Shown here piece after piece: positions 38,910 to 47,527 of a DNA stretch of 64,000 nucleotides. Within the stretch, counting starts at the first letter, position 1. Each line of letters begins with the position of its first letter. Below the pieces are notes generated by a model. The model worked only from the letters and a program-made list of their open reading frames with translations. It ran no database searches and was not told the origin of the DNA. The stretch spans positions 124,001 to 188,000 of the forward strand of contig CAVXTB010000012.1 in the NCBI GenBank assembly GCA_963764585.1, in the 5' to 3' direction. Both the position numbers and the translations under genes were made by a program. The DNA comes from JAOPZW01 sp963764585. GTDB taxonomy: Bacteria; Actinomycetota; Thermoleophilia; Solirubrobacterales; Solirubrobacteraceae.

Positions 38910-41777
38910 ATGCTGAACCTCCTACTCAACTTCGGTGGGATGGGGTCTCTGCTCCTAGCGCAGCTCCGGGCGCACGCTGCGACGTCGGACAATGCCGGCA
39001 CTCCCGACGGCTCGCTCCTCGACGCCTTCCTGTTCGCAGCGGGGTTGAACCAGATCCTCGAGGACCACCTGCATCGAGACATCTGCTCCCTCGACAGGGC
39101 GGCCAGACATCTTCCCAGTCTCGCGGGCGTTCACGCCGGGCGATTCGCTGCGGCAGGCGCGATCGGCGTCCAGGGAGCCGGGTCCGAGCTGCGCAGCCGT
39201 CTGCCTCGCGAGCAAGCGCTGATCGCATGGCAGTCGGAGCTTTCCGTCTTCGTTCGCGGCCTCGCCGACGCCGTGGCTGGCGAGCTCACGGATACTCCCG
39301 CCCCGCCGCGCGCGCGGGCGCTCGCCGAGGCGGCGGAAGCACTCATGGAGCCCGTCCCCACGTTCCCGCCTGCACTCCGAGGCAGTGTGGTCCGGCTGGC
39401 GCACTGCTTCCGGAGCTTCGACCAGCGGCCGGAGGATTGTCAGCGGATGGTGAATCTGCTGGTGAGCCGGTTCCCCGATCGGGCGCGCGTGCGCGTAGTG
39501 GGTCTTCGGACGTCAGGCAGCTACCTCGCGCCGCTCTGTGCCGCCTTCCTGACGTTGAGAGGGTACGAGGATGTTGAGGTGACGACCCTGCGGCCCGGTC
39601 AGCGCTGGCTGCGTCACGAAGTGGCGAGCGTGGCCCGGTCCGTGCGGGAAGACCGCCTCGTCTGCCTCGTCGATGACCCACCGCGTAGCGGAACGCAGCT
39701 CGCGCAAGCGGCGGAGGCCTTCGTGCGGGCCGGCGTCGCCTGGCGATCCCTCGTCCTCTTGATCCCGCTCTTCGGTCCGGCGGCGTCGTTGCCGCCAGTG
39801 CTCGGCCATTACCAGACAGTCGTGCTGCCCTGGAGTGACTGGTCGATCCACGAGCATCTCGCGCCAACGGCGGTCCAGGAGACCCTGAGCCGCGCCCTCG
39901 TCGGGCGCCGGATTCGGCGATCGCCGGGCGCCGCGAATGGAGCCGATCTCATCGTTCGGGCCGTCAGGGACGTCCGGGTGATAGGGCCGTCGGCAATCAC
40001 AACCCCGCCCGAACGCGGACATGTCAGCGCGCGTTTCGGCGCAAGTCTGGTTGACGGGACGTCGGGGGAGCACGTCGATCACGAGGTCCACGTCAAGGGT
40101 GTGGGGCTCGGCTACCTCGGAGCGCATTCGCTGGCGGTCGCCCGTCCGCTCTCGAGCTACCTCCCTGCCGTGTACGCCGTCGAGAACGGCCTCCTCCATC
40201 GGGCGTGGCTGCCCGACGAGTGGCGGATCACCGGACGCGCGGACCTCGACACACCGCGGACGACTCGCGGCATCGCAGCGTACGTCGCCGGTCGCAGGCG
40301 TGCGCTCGCGGTCCGTGAGGACGTCAGCGAGCGGCTCGTCGGGAGGGGGGCGGTCTGGGACCTCGTGGCCGACATGCTCAGCGACGCGTTCGGACGAGCG
40401 AAGTACGCCGTCCGGCCGCTCGCGAGCCGCGCGGCCCGGCGGCTGGTGCGACCTTCCGAGCCGTCCATCGTCGATGGCAACATGTCCCTTGCCCATTGGT
40501 TCGCAGCGCCCGGACAGGCGGCGCCAAGCGCCGTCCTCAAGACCGGGTTCGATGCGCGCGCGTTTTCCAACGAGGACTCGTACTGCTACGACGCGGTCTT
40601 CGATCTCGCGAGCGTCGCGGCGGACGCCGGCATGTGGGCCGACGGCTCGCGCGATGCGTTCGGCGAGCGACTGCGGCTCGAGTTCGAGCGACTCGCGGGA
40701 GAACATGTAAAGGACGAGCGGTGGCTTCTCTATCAGCTCCTCTACCACCACCGCATTGGCCATCGCTTGGACCGCCGGCTCTTGCGAGCGCGGCTCATGC
40801 GGGAGGCCGCGATGGCCCACGCCTACCGGCGGTACATCGCCAAGCGCTATTTCGCCGACCTGACCCCTCCCAGCAACGGTCCGCTGTGCGCAATCGACGT
40901 CGACTGGGTCTTGGAGACCAGATGGCTCTCGTTCCCCGCCATATCGCCCGCCGGGGCCCTCGCGCTTCGCGCGCTCGCCCGCCACGGCTTCCGACCAGTC
41001 ATCGCCACCGGCCGCTCACTCGCCGACGTGCAGGCCCGGTGCGCCGACTACCGTCTGGCCGGCGGCGTAGCCGAGTACGGCGCGGCCGCATATGACCATC
41101 GATCTGACCGCGCGTGGTCGGTGCTGAGCGCGGCCGACGAGGCCGACCTCGAGTCGCTGCGCGCCATCCTCGAGCGGGAGCCGGACGTCAGTCTCGATCC
41201 CGGGTACCGACACAGCATCCGCGCCTACGGCGTCGATGCGGACGGACGGGCGTCCCGCCTCGCTCCCGAGGTTGTGACCTCGGCGCTCACGCGAACCGGG
41301 GTTCCGACGCGCTTCAACGTGATCGCTACCGAGTCGCAAACCGACTTCACGCTCGCTCACATCGACAAGGGCATCGGCCTGCGGGCGCTTGCGAGCGAGC
41401 TCGCCGATCGCAGTGACGCCCCGGCCGAGCCGATCCTCGCGCTTGCGGTCGGCGATTCGTCGAACGACCTTCCGATGCTCCGCCTTGCCGGCCGCGCTTT
41501 CGCCCCGTCCAACGCCGACCCGGCGCTCCGTCAGTCAGCCCAGGACGGATCCGCGCACGTCGAAGTCGTCGGGCGTCCATGCCAAGCGGGACTCCTGCTC
41601 GCGGTCTCCTCGTTCCTCGGCCACGCTCCGCGCCGGTGTCCCGTCTGCGCCCCCTCCGCGCCCGTCGACCGGGAGGCTCGTGTCCTGCTCTCCATCCTCG
41701 GCGCGCTCGACGGGGGAGGGCTGGAGAAGGCCAAGACTGTCTGCCGCTTTGCGATCAGCGAGCTTGTGAATGGCTGA
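38910..41777 (+). CDS. three-part protein: phosphoribosyltransferase-like, kinase-like and HAD phosphatase domains
   Basis: 955 residues from ATG 38910. Residues ~155-330 look like a type I PRTase: VVGLRTSGSYLAPL and then VCLVDDPPRSGTQLA at 250-264, a PRPP-loop pattern. Residues ~385-650 are kinase-like: an IVDGNMSLAHW loop at 520-530 and LKTGFDARAFSNEDSY then DAVFDLAS at 543-568, resembling a degenerate catalytic and metal loop. Residues 659-905 form a Cof-type HAD: AIDVDWVLE (nucleophile Asp663), IATGR, a Lys near 820 and GDSSNDLPM. A C-terminal CPVC pair follows. Together: transfer, phosphorylation and dephosphorylation in one chain, perhaps processing a phosphopentose-type precursor. The overlap with the flippase gene ties it to the glycan locus. 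Confidence 0.78.
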   Translation: MLNLLLNFGGMGSLLLAQLRAHAATSDNAGTPDGSLLDAFLFAAGLNQILEDHLHRDICSLDRAARHLPSLAGVHAGRFAAAGAIGVQGAGSELRSRLPREQALIAWQSELSVFVRGLADAVAGELTDTPAPPRARALAEAAEALMEPVPTFPPALRGSVVRLAHCFRSFDQRPEDCQRMVNLLVSRFPDRARVRVVGLRTSGSYLAPLCAAFLTLRGYEDVEVTTLRPGQRWLRHEVASVARSVREDRLVCLVDDPPRSGTQLAQAAEAFVRAGVAWRSLVLLIPLFGPAASLPPVLGHYQTVVLPWSDWSIHEHLAPTAVQETLSRALVGRRIRRSPGAANGADLIVRAVRDVRVIGPSAITTPPERGHVSARFGASLVDGTSGEHVDHEVHVKGVGLGYLGAHSLAVARPLSSYLPAVYAVENGLLHRAWLPDEWRITGRADLDTPRTTRGIAAYVAGRRRALAVREDVSERLVGRGAVWDLVADMLSDAFGRAKYAVRPLASRAARRLVRPSEPSIVDGNMSLAHWFAAPGQAAPSAVLKTGFDARAFSNEDSYCYDAVFDLASVAADAGMWADGSRDAFGERLRLEFERLAGEHVKDERWLLYQLLYHHRIGHRLDRRLLRARLMREAAMAHAYRRYIAKRYFADLTPPSNGPLCAIDVDWVLETRWLSFPAISPAGALALRALARHGFRPVIATGRSLADVQARCADYRLAGGVAEYGAAAYDHRSDRAWSVLSAADEADLESLRAILEREPDVSLDPGYRHSIRAYGVDADGRASRLAPEVVTSALTRTGVPTRFNVIATESQTDFTLAHIDKGIGLRALASELADRSDAPAEPILALAVGDSSNDLPMLRLAGRAFAPSNADPALRQSAQDGSAHVEVVGRPCQAGLLLAVSSFLGHAPRRCPVCAPSAPVDREARVLLSILGALDGGGLEKAKTVCRFAISELVNG

Positions 41778-43182
41778 GCCGCGAATCGCAGACGGTGCAG
41801 CCACCCGCCGGCAATCGCTCGCCTCTGCTGCGCTCGCGACGTTCGGCACGTCAGTGGCGGTCGCGGTCGTCTCGCTGCTCAACGTCCTGATCGTCGCCCG
41901 AGCGCTCGGCCCCGTCGGCCGCGGGAACGTCGCGTTCCTGACCACAATCGCGTACCTCACCTCGCAGCTCGCGCTTCTCGGCATCGAGCAGGCGAACGTG
42001 AATTTCGCGAGCAGCGAGCCCAAAGCAAGGGCGGCGCTCGCGACCAACTCGCTCATCTTCTCTGTGGTGTTCGGCGCGCTCGCCGTCGCCGTGCTGGCGG
42101 GCCTGATCGCGGTCGTCCCCGCGGTCGGCGGAGAGACGAGCGCGGGGCTGCGATGGCTGACCCTCGCGTCGATCCCGATGTTGATCTTCCAGACGTATCT
42201 TCTCCTGCTCGTCCGGGCGGACTACGCCTTCCACGTCGCCAACGCGGCGTACTTCGTCGTCCCGGTGGTGAACGTGACCGTGAACGGGCTGCTCTGGGCG
42301 CTCGGGCTGCTCTCGGTGACGACGGCCGTCGCGACGTGGATCGGTGGGCAGGCGCTCGGGACGCTGCTCATGGCGGCGTATCTGCGGCTGCGGCTGGCGG
42401 GCTTCGGCCGTCCTGACGCGACGCTCGGGCGCCGCGCGCTCAGGTTCGGACTCAAGGCGCACGGCGGACGCATCATGATGCTCGGCAACTACAAGGCCGA
42501 TCAATGGCTCGTCGGCGCGATGGCTGGACCACGCGAGCTCGGCCTGTATAGCGTCGCCGTCGCCTGGGCCGAGTCGCTGTTCTACCTGCCGACCGCGATC
42601 GCATCCGTCCAGCGACCCGACCTCGTGCGCGCGTCAACCACAGACGCTTCTCGCGAGACGACAAGGACGTTCCGCGCCACCGTCCTCATCACCATTCCGC
42701 TGGCGGCCGCGGTCGTCGCGGCGGCACCGTTCCTCTGCGTCGTCGTTTTCGGCAGCGCCTTCCGCGGGTCCATCGACGACCTGCGGATCTTGACCGCAGG
42801 GGCATTCGGGATCGCCGCGCTCAAGCTGCTCGGCAACACGCTCACCGCGCAATGCAAACCTGTGCTCGAGACGGCGGCGATCGCCGCGGCTTTCGTCGTC
42901 ACGATCGTCCTCGACATCATCCTGATCCCCGCCCACGGCGGGCTCGGCGCAGCGATCGCCTCGTCCGTTGCGTATACGGCGGGGGGCGTGACCGTGGCCC
43001 TCATCTTCACGCGAGCCTTCGGAGGTCGCCTCGCCGAGCTCGTGCCCGCGGCAAAGGACGTCATGACGCTCGGACGAAGCATGCGCCGCCGGTTGACCCG
43101 CTCTACTCCCGACGATCAGTGCGTTGCCGTCGAGCGCCTGCCGGCCCCCGACATCGAGGCCGTGCCCGGTCCACGGCCCTAG
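41770..43182 (+). CDS. polysaccharide flippase (Wzx/MATE-like, MOP superfamily)
   Basis: 470 residues from ATG 41770, overlapping the previous gene by 8 bp. Twelve to fourteen hydrophobic segments; the N-terminal region RALGPVGRGNVAFLTTIAYL and the middle AMAGPRELGLYSVAVAWAES are typical of Wzx/RfbX proteins. It flips the lipid-linked repeat unit across the membrane before polymerisation by the O-antigen-ligase-like protein. A ~45-residue charged tail is cytosolic. Intact. Confidence 0.92.
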   Translation: MAEPRIADGAATRRQSLASAALATFGTSVAVAVVSLLNVLIVARALGPVGRGNVAFLTTIAYLTSQLALLGIEQANVNFASSEPKARAALATNSLIFSVVFGALAVAVLAGLIAVVPAVGGETSAGLRWLTLASIPMLIFQTYLLLLVRADYAFHVANAAYFVVPVVNVTVNGLLWALGLLSVTTAVATWIGGQALGTLLMAAYLRLRLAGFGRPDATLGRRALRFGLKAHGGRIMMLGNYKADQWLVGAMAGPRELGLYSVAVAWAESLFYLPTAIASVQRPDLVRASTTDASRETTRTFRATVLITIPLAAAVVAAAPFLCVVVFGSAFRGSIDDLRILTAGAFGIAALKLLGNTLTAQCKPVLETAAIAAAFVVTIVLDIILIPAHGGLGAAIASSVAYTAGGVTVALIFTRAFGGRLAELVPAAKDVMTLGRSMRRRLTRSTPDDQCVAVERLPAPDIEAVPGPRP

Positions 43183-43188
43183 GGCTCC

Positions 43189-44280
43189 GTGAGCGCGAAC
43201 CGCAAGAGTGCCGCCACGGTGCAGCGCTACGAGACGATCGCACCGCTACAGGCTGAGTGGGATGACCTTGCCGACCGGTGCGGCGCGACGCCGTGGCAGC
43301 GTCCGGGCTGGTTCATCGCATGGTGGCGTGCGTTCGGTGGCGGCCGGCTCTCCATCGTCGTGCTGCGCCGCTTAGGAGCGCTCACCGGCGTCCTGCCGAC
43401 GGCGCTCAGAGCGGGCGTGTGCGGATCCTTGACGAACTGGCACACGCCGGGGTTCGCTCCGCTCGCAAAGGACGATCGCGACCACCAGGACCTCGCGCTG
43501 GCGATGCTGGCGGGCCGCCTGCGGCGGGTGGAGCTGCGCTTCATCGCTCCTGAGGACCGTGGGCTCGCTGCATGCCACGCGGCGGCGCTTGCCGCACGAT
43601 GGCGGGTGATCGAGCGCACGCTCGAGTCCTCGCCGTTCCTGGAGATCCGGGGAGACTGGGAGAGCTACGCCGCGACCAAGCAGGGAGCGTTCCTGGCCGA
43701 CATGCGCCGCCGTCGGCGCCGGCTGGAGGAGCAGGGCCGCGTGACGGTCGAGATCGCGGACGGCAGCGATCGGCTCGACGCTCTGCTCGACGACGGCTTC
43801 CGCGTCGAGGGATCCGGCTGGAAGACGGCGCAGGGAACGGCGATCGCGTCGCGACCCGAGACCGACCGCTTCTACCGCGACGTGGCCCGGTGGGCGGCCG
43901 ACCGTGGCTGGCTGCGGCTCGCCTTTCTGCGCGTCGATGGCCGCGCCGTCGCCTTTCATTTCAACCTGGTGGCCGATGGGGCGCACTACAACCTCAAAGG
44001 GGGTTACGACCCCGCATACGCCCGCTTTGCGCCTTCACGGTTGCTGCATCGGGAGCTGATCGAGCTGGCGTTCCGCGAGCGCCTCCGCACGTATGAGCTC
44101 CTCGGCGCCGCGGAGTCGTGGAAGCTCGAGTGGACCCGGACGACCCGTGAACGGCTGAGCTTCCAGGCCTTCCCGCCGGCGCCGATGGGGTTTGTCGAGT
44201 GGGCGGCGTTCGCCTACGGCCGTCCACTGGCTCGGCGCGCGCTCGCGTGGGCAAGGGAAAAGAGCCGCCGGTCAACATGA
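43189..44280 (+). CDS. FemAB-like GNAT acyltransferase
   Basis: 363 residues from GTG 43189, 6 bp after the flippase. PF13480-type double GNAT fold: LADMRRRRRRLEEQGRV in the middle, then the core AFHFNLVADGAHYNLKGGYD and the terminal YELLGAAESWKLEWT. The second such domain of the locus; the first is fused to the DegT-like protein at 28442. It acylates an amino group on a sugar or peptide. Cytosolic. Ends the plus-strand part of the glycan locus. Confidence 0.87.
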   Translation: MSANRKSAATVQRYETIAPLQAEWDDLADRCGATPWQRPGWFIAWWRAFGGGRLSIVVLRRLGALTGVLPTALRAGVCGSLTNWHTPGFAPLAKDDRDHQDLALAMLAGRLRRVELRFIAPEDRGLAACHAAALAARWRVIERTLESSPFLEIRGDWESYAATKQGAFLADMRRRRRRLEEQGRVTVEIADGSDRLDALLDDGFRVEGSGWKTAQGTAIASRPETDRFYRDVARWAADRGWLRLAFLRVDGRAVAFHFNLVADGAHYNLKGGYDPAYARFAPSRLLHRELIELAFRERLRTYELLGAAESWKLEWTRTTRERLSFQAFPPAPMGFVEWAAFAYGRPLARRALAWAREKSRRST

Positions 44281-44337
44281 CAGCTCGCCCTCGTTGTCAG
44301 CCGTTCGCCAACGTCCCGGCCCCCGCGACGGATCGCC

Positions 44338-45075
44338 TCAGTCGTGGATGTGCACCGGCGTCCCGCGCGGGACGAGCCGGTACAGCCGCGCGATCTTCTC
44401 GTTGCGCAGGCGGATGCAGCCGTGCGACGGGCGACCGGGGATGAGCCCGGGCTCGTTGGTGCCGTGCAGGCCGACCACACCCCCGCCGGGCCAGTCGGTG
44501 AGGTGCGGCGCGTAGGCGCTCGTGCCCAGCGCGAAGGGACCGTAGACCGGCGCGCCGATCACGCGGAACTTCTCGCGGATGTAGAAGCTGCCGCGCGGCG
44601 TCGGGTTGGCGGACGAGCCGATGCCGACGTGCGCCCACGTCACGCGCTGGCCCGAGCGGTAGAGGGTCAGGCGCAGGCTCGAGCGGTTGAGGTCGAGGAA
44701 GGTGCGCACCGCGTGGAACTGGCGCAGGGCCCGACGCGGCACCCATCCGGTGATGCCGTTGGGGCGCTTGGGCACGCGGATCTTGACCCAGCCGTTGCGG
44801 TGCGAGTCGCGCCAGCTCGCCAGCGCGATGTAGATCTCGGGCAGGCCGTCCTCGGTCAGCCAGTGCAGCCGGCCGACGGTGCGCGCCTGCCCGGTCGGGC
44901 GCGAGCGGATGCGCGCGTGGTTGCCGGGATAGGCCCAGCGGGTGAGCGTGCGCTCGTCGCTGAGGCGCTTCATGCCGGGGGGGTTGGCCGACGGGCCGTC
45001 GGCGCGGGCGGCTGCGGCCGGCAGGACGCCGGCGAGCAGGGCGGTGGCGATCGCGATCGGGAGGCGGTGGCTCAT
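44338..45075 (-). CDS. L,D-transpeptidase (YkuD domain), secreted
   Basis: 245 residues from ATG 45075. Signal peptide ~1-25 (LPIAIATALLAGVLPAAAARA), an SH3-like middle with WVKIRVPKRPNG, then the YkuD domain with HGTNEP and the catalytic SHGCIRL (Cys about residue 220). It forms 3-3 cross-links or attaches proteins to peptidoglycan outside the membrane. About half identical by eye to the next gene, so a tandem duplication. Preceded by a long hairpin-rich leader and a good promoter. Confidence 0.93.
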   Translation of the reverse strand: MSHRLPIAIATALLAGVLPAAAARADGPSANPPGMKRLSDERTLTRWAYPGNHARIRSRPTGQARTVGRLHWLTEDGLPEIYIALASWRDSHRNGWVKIRVPKRPNGITGWVPRRALRQFHAVRTFLDLNRSSLRLTLYRSGQRVTWAHVGIGSSANPTPRGSFYIREKFRVIGAPVYGPFALGTSAYAPHLTDWPGGGVVGLHGTNEPGLIPGRPSHGCIRLRNEKIARLYRLVPRGTPVHIHD

Positions 45076-45303
45076 GGGTGGGGTGGGATTCTGCACTGCA
45101 GGTAGGTCGGGCCCGCCGGCTGGGTGGGGCCGGCGGACCCGTCTGAGGCCCCCAAAGGGCCCTCAGCTGTGGTGGGCGAACGCCAGCCCCACCGGCACGG
45201 CCCCCAATATCAAGCCGCCGGCCCCTCCCCAAGGGCCGGCGGCTCACCCGTCAATCCCCCCGTCGATGCCCGGCCTTCTCCCTTCGGGCACGTCTAGATT
45301 GTG
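45076..45303 (-). promoter_or_regulatory. hairpin-rich 5' leader of the L,D-transpeptidase gene
   Basis: About 228 nt lie between the predicted start site and the ATG; this is most of the 328-bp gap 45076-45403. Three strong hairpins follow in order of transcription: 45243-45233 with 45224-45214 (11-bp perfect stem); 45166-45161 with 45148-45143 extended by GGG/CCC; 45136-45129 with 45120-45113 (8 bp). The first and third stems share the GCCGGC core, so arms could swap partners. No match to the c-di-AMP (ydaO) consensus was found. Confidence 0.5.
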
Positions 45304-45309
45304 GAGCGA

Positions 45310-45339
45310 AGCCTAGCAGCGGCCGACGGCGCAAGGCAA
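45310..45339 (-). promoter_or_regulatory. promoter for the first L,D-transpeptidase
   Basis: On the minus strand TTGCCT (45339-45334), an 18-bp spacer, TAGGCT (45315-45310). Both boxes fit the actinobacterial housekeeping pattern. The start would be near 45303, giving the long leader described separately. Confidence 0.55.
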
Positions 45340-45403
45340 GGGGTAGACGGTCCCCAAAGCTGGTCGAACGGTTGTCCAGGCCTGGGAGCGGCGAACGGCC
45401 CGC

Positions 45404-46138
45404 TCAGAGGATCCGGACCGGCGTTCCCGTGGGCACGAGCCGGTACAGCCGCAGGATGTCGCTGTTGCGCAAGCGGACGCAGCCGTGCGACGGGCGGCCC
45501 GGGATCAGGCCGGGCTCGTTGGTGCCGTGCAGCCCGACCACGCCGCCGCCCGGCCAGTCGCTGAGCGTCGGTGCGTACGCGCTCGTGCCGATCGCTCGGG
45601 GACCGTAGATCGTGGTGCCGCCGACGTGGAACTTCTCGCGGATCCAGAAGTGGCCGGCGGGCGTCGGCGTGGCCGCCTTCCCGACGCCGATGCGCGCGCT
45701 GAAGCGCTTGCGGCCGTGCAGGAAGAGCGTCGCGCGCAGGGTGTGGCGGTTGACGACGAGCTGCGTGTGCACGACGTGCATCGAGCGCAGCGCGCTCTCG
45801 CGCACCCAGCCGGTGCGGCCGTTGGGGCGCATCGGCACGCGGATCTTCAGCCACGTGTTGCCCGCCGGGTTCTTCCAGCGCGCCAGCACCATGTAGACCT
45901 CGGGGAAGTCGTCCTCGGTGAGCAGGTGCAGCCGCGCGACGCGGTGCGCCTTGCCCGACGGCCGGCTGAAGATCGGCTGGATGTCGGCGGTGTGGGCCCA
46001 GTGCGTGGTCAGCCGCTCGTCGGAGAGCCTGACCATCCCCTGCGGGCTGGCGGGCGGCAGGGCGGCCGCCGATGCGCCCGCCGGCGCCAGCGCGGCCGCG
46101 ACGAGCGCGAGGGCGAGAACGGTGCGCGTCCGTGGCAT
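45404..46138 (-). CDS. L,D-transpeptidase (YkuD domain), secreted, paralogue
   Basis: 244 residues from ATG 46138. Signal peptide ~1-24, a middle domain with NTWLKIRVPMRPNGRTGWV, and the YkuD core with GVVGLHGTNEPGLIPGRPSH then GCVRL (catalytic Cys). Same order and length as the gene downstream, so the pair arose by tandem duplication. Acts on peptidoglycan outside the cell. Its stop codon lies in a small hairpin (45386-45405) that may end transcription before the second gene's own promoter. Confidence 0.93.
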   Translation of the reverse strand: MPRTRTVLALALVAAALAPAGASAAALPPASPQGMVRLSDERLTTHWAHTADIQPIFSRPSGKAHRVARLHLLTEDDFPEVYMVLARWKNPAGNTWLKIRVPMRPNGRTGWVRESALRSMHVVHTQLVVNRHTLRATLFLHGRKRFSARIGVGKAATPTPAGHFWIREKFHVGGTTIYGPRAIGTSAYAPTLSDWPGGGVVGLHGTNEPGLIPGRPSHGCVRLRNSDILRLYRLVPTGTPVRIL

Positions 46139-46164
46139 CGCGAACGAGGATAGGGCGCGCGCCG

Positions 46165-46809
46165 TCAGCGGCGCCGCAGCCGCGCGACGCGGGCGCACGC
46201 CTTCGCCGGCTTGCGCCGGCCCGCGGAGGCCGCGCGCGTGCACGAGCGGGAGGCCCGCTTGTGCACGACCGCGCGCTCGCCGAAGTCGGTCGTGTAGGTC
46301 GCGCCGAGCAAGCGGTCGTCCGGCGTGCCAAGCACGACGCCCAGGCCGACCTCGGTGTAGTCGCCGCTGAGCAGGTTGGCGCGGTGGCCGGGGCTGGCCA
46401 TCCAGGCCTGCACCATCGAGCGTGCGCTGGCCAGCGAACCCGAGCCCCAGCCGATGTTCTCGCCGACCACGAGCGCGTCGTCGACGGCGTAGCCCGCGCC
46501 GGTCAGGCGATCGACGAGCGTGTCGCCGTCGGGCGCCTCGTGGGCGAAGAACGCCTCGTCGACCATGCGCTGCGAGTAGCCCGCCGACGCGTTGGTGAGC
46601 CTGGGGTTCTCGCTCAGCGCGGCCACGCCGCTGGCGGCGCGCTGCTGGTTGAGCAGGCACAGCGTCGCCTGCCCGACGACCGCCAGGTTGTCGGCGGCGG
46701 GCACGACGTCGGCGCCCGCGCAGTCGTCGGCCGATGCGGCCGCCGGCGCGCCGCAGAGCGCCAGCGCGGCGAGCGCTGCGGCCACGGCGACGAGTCGGCG
46801 GCGGGGCAT
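46165..46809 (-). CDS. secreted CAP (SCP/PR-1) domain protein
   Basis: 214 residues from ATG 46809. Signal peptide ~1-27. The CAP domain shows LLNQQRAASGVAALSENPRL, a SQRMVDEAFFAHEAPDGDTL helix, GENIGWGS and the HRANLLSGDYTEVGLG motif (PF00188). A basic Cys-containing tail of ~40 residues follows. Extracellular; CAP proteins have lipid-binding or protease-like roles in other organisms, but bacterial ones are uncharacterised. Ends 26 bp upstream of the second transpeptidase and may be co-transcribed with it. Confidence 0.92.
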   Translation of the reverse strand: MPRRRLVAVAAALAALALCGAPAAASADDCAGADVVPAADNLAVVGQATLCLLNQQRAASGVAALSENPRLTNASAGYSQRMVDEAFFAHEAPDGDTLVDRLTGAGYAVDDALVVGENIGWGSGSLASARSMVQAWMASPGHRANLLSGDYTEVGLGVVLGTPDDRLLGATYTTDFGERAVVHKRASRSCTRAASAGRRKPAKACARVARLRRR

Positions 46810-46885
46810 GCCCCGTGCATCGGCCGGCCGGCCCCCTTCACCCGCTCACCGGTGCCCCTGGATGGACGGATGGCGGATCGCCGCG

Positions 46886-47524
46886 CTACCAGCGCGCCGC
46901 GATGCCGTCGAACAGGGAGAAGGCGCGCTCGCGCGCGGCCGCGATGCGCTGCGCGGTCTCGCGCCGGATCGGCCCGGGATCGGGGACGTCGTCGCGCCCG
47001 TCGGCCAGCCAGTCGTCGACGATCTCCGGGGTCACCTCGGGGTGGAACTGGACGCCGACGCTCGGGCCCACCGCGAACGCCTGCGGGCCCGACGCGGCGC
47101 GCGCCAGCTCCTCGGCGGCGGACGGCAGCGTGAAGACGTCCTCGTGCCAGGTGAACCACGGGCCGGCGAAGCCGTCGTCGCCGGCGACGTCGATCCAGCC
47201 GATCTCCTTCTCCGGCGCCCGGCTGACCGTGGCGCCGAGCGCCGCCGCGAGCGCCTGGGCGCCGAAGCAGATCCCGAGGACCGGCACGCCGGCCGCGTGC
47301 GCCGCGCCGAGGTACGCGAGCTCGCGCGCGATCCACGGGTCGGTCGATGCGTGCACCGAGCGATCGGAGCCGAGCGCGACGACCGCGGTCGCGTCGCGCG
47401 GGTCAGGCCAGTCGGCGACGGTCGCCGGCGTGACGACGTCGACCTCGGCCGCGCGCGCGGCGGCCCACTCCCCCAGCAGCCCGGCCGGTGCGTCGGGCTG
47501 CTGCTCGACGACGATGAGCCGCAG
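46886..47524 (-). CDS. class I glutamine amidotransferase with CTG start
   Basis: 212 residues if started at CTG 47524. Any standard start (GTG 47356) would remove the first 56 residues, including the conserved strand LRLIVVEQQPDAPAGLLGEW. The CTG has AAGGGG six bases before it, and a TAG two codons upstream rules out earlier starts. The catalytic Cys is in LGICFGAQ and the His in GVQFHPEV, so the glutaminase dyad is present; the acid follows as Glu. It cleaves glutamine for amidation of an unknown substrate in the cytosol. Lies 3 bp downstream of the secreted Nod19-like gene. Confidence 0.82.
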   Translation of the reverse strand: MRLIVVEQQPDAPAGLLGEWAAARAAEVDVVTPATVADWPDPRDATAVVALGSDRSVHASTDPWIARELAYLGAAHAAGVPVLGICFGAQALAAALGATVSRAPEKEIGWIDVAGDDGFAGPWFTWHEDVFTLPSAAEELARAASGPQAFAVGPSVGVQFHPEVTPEIVDDWLADGRDDVPDPGPIRRETAQRIAAARERAFSLFDGIAARW

Positions 47525-47527
47525 CGC

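Noticed and set aside
45076..45303. c-di-AMP (ydaO) riboswitch ahead of a wall gene
   Set aside because: The context fits, but the conserved GGTGAATC and CCGAACCCG-CAGCTAACC blocks are missing.
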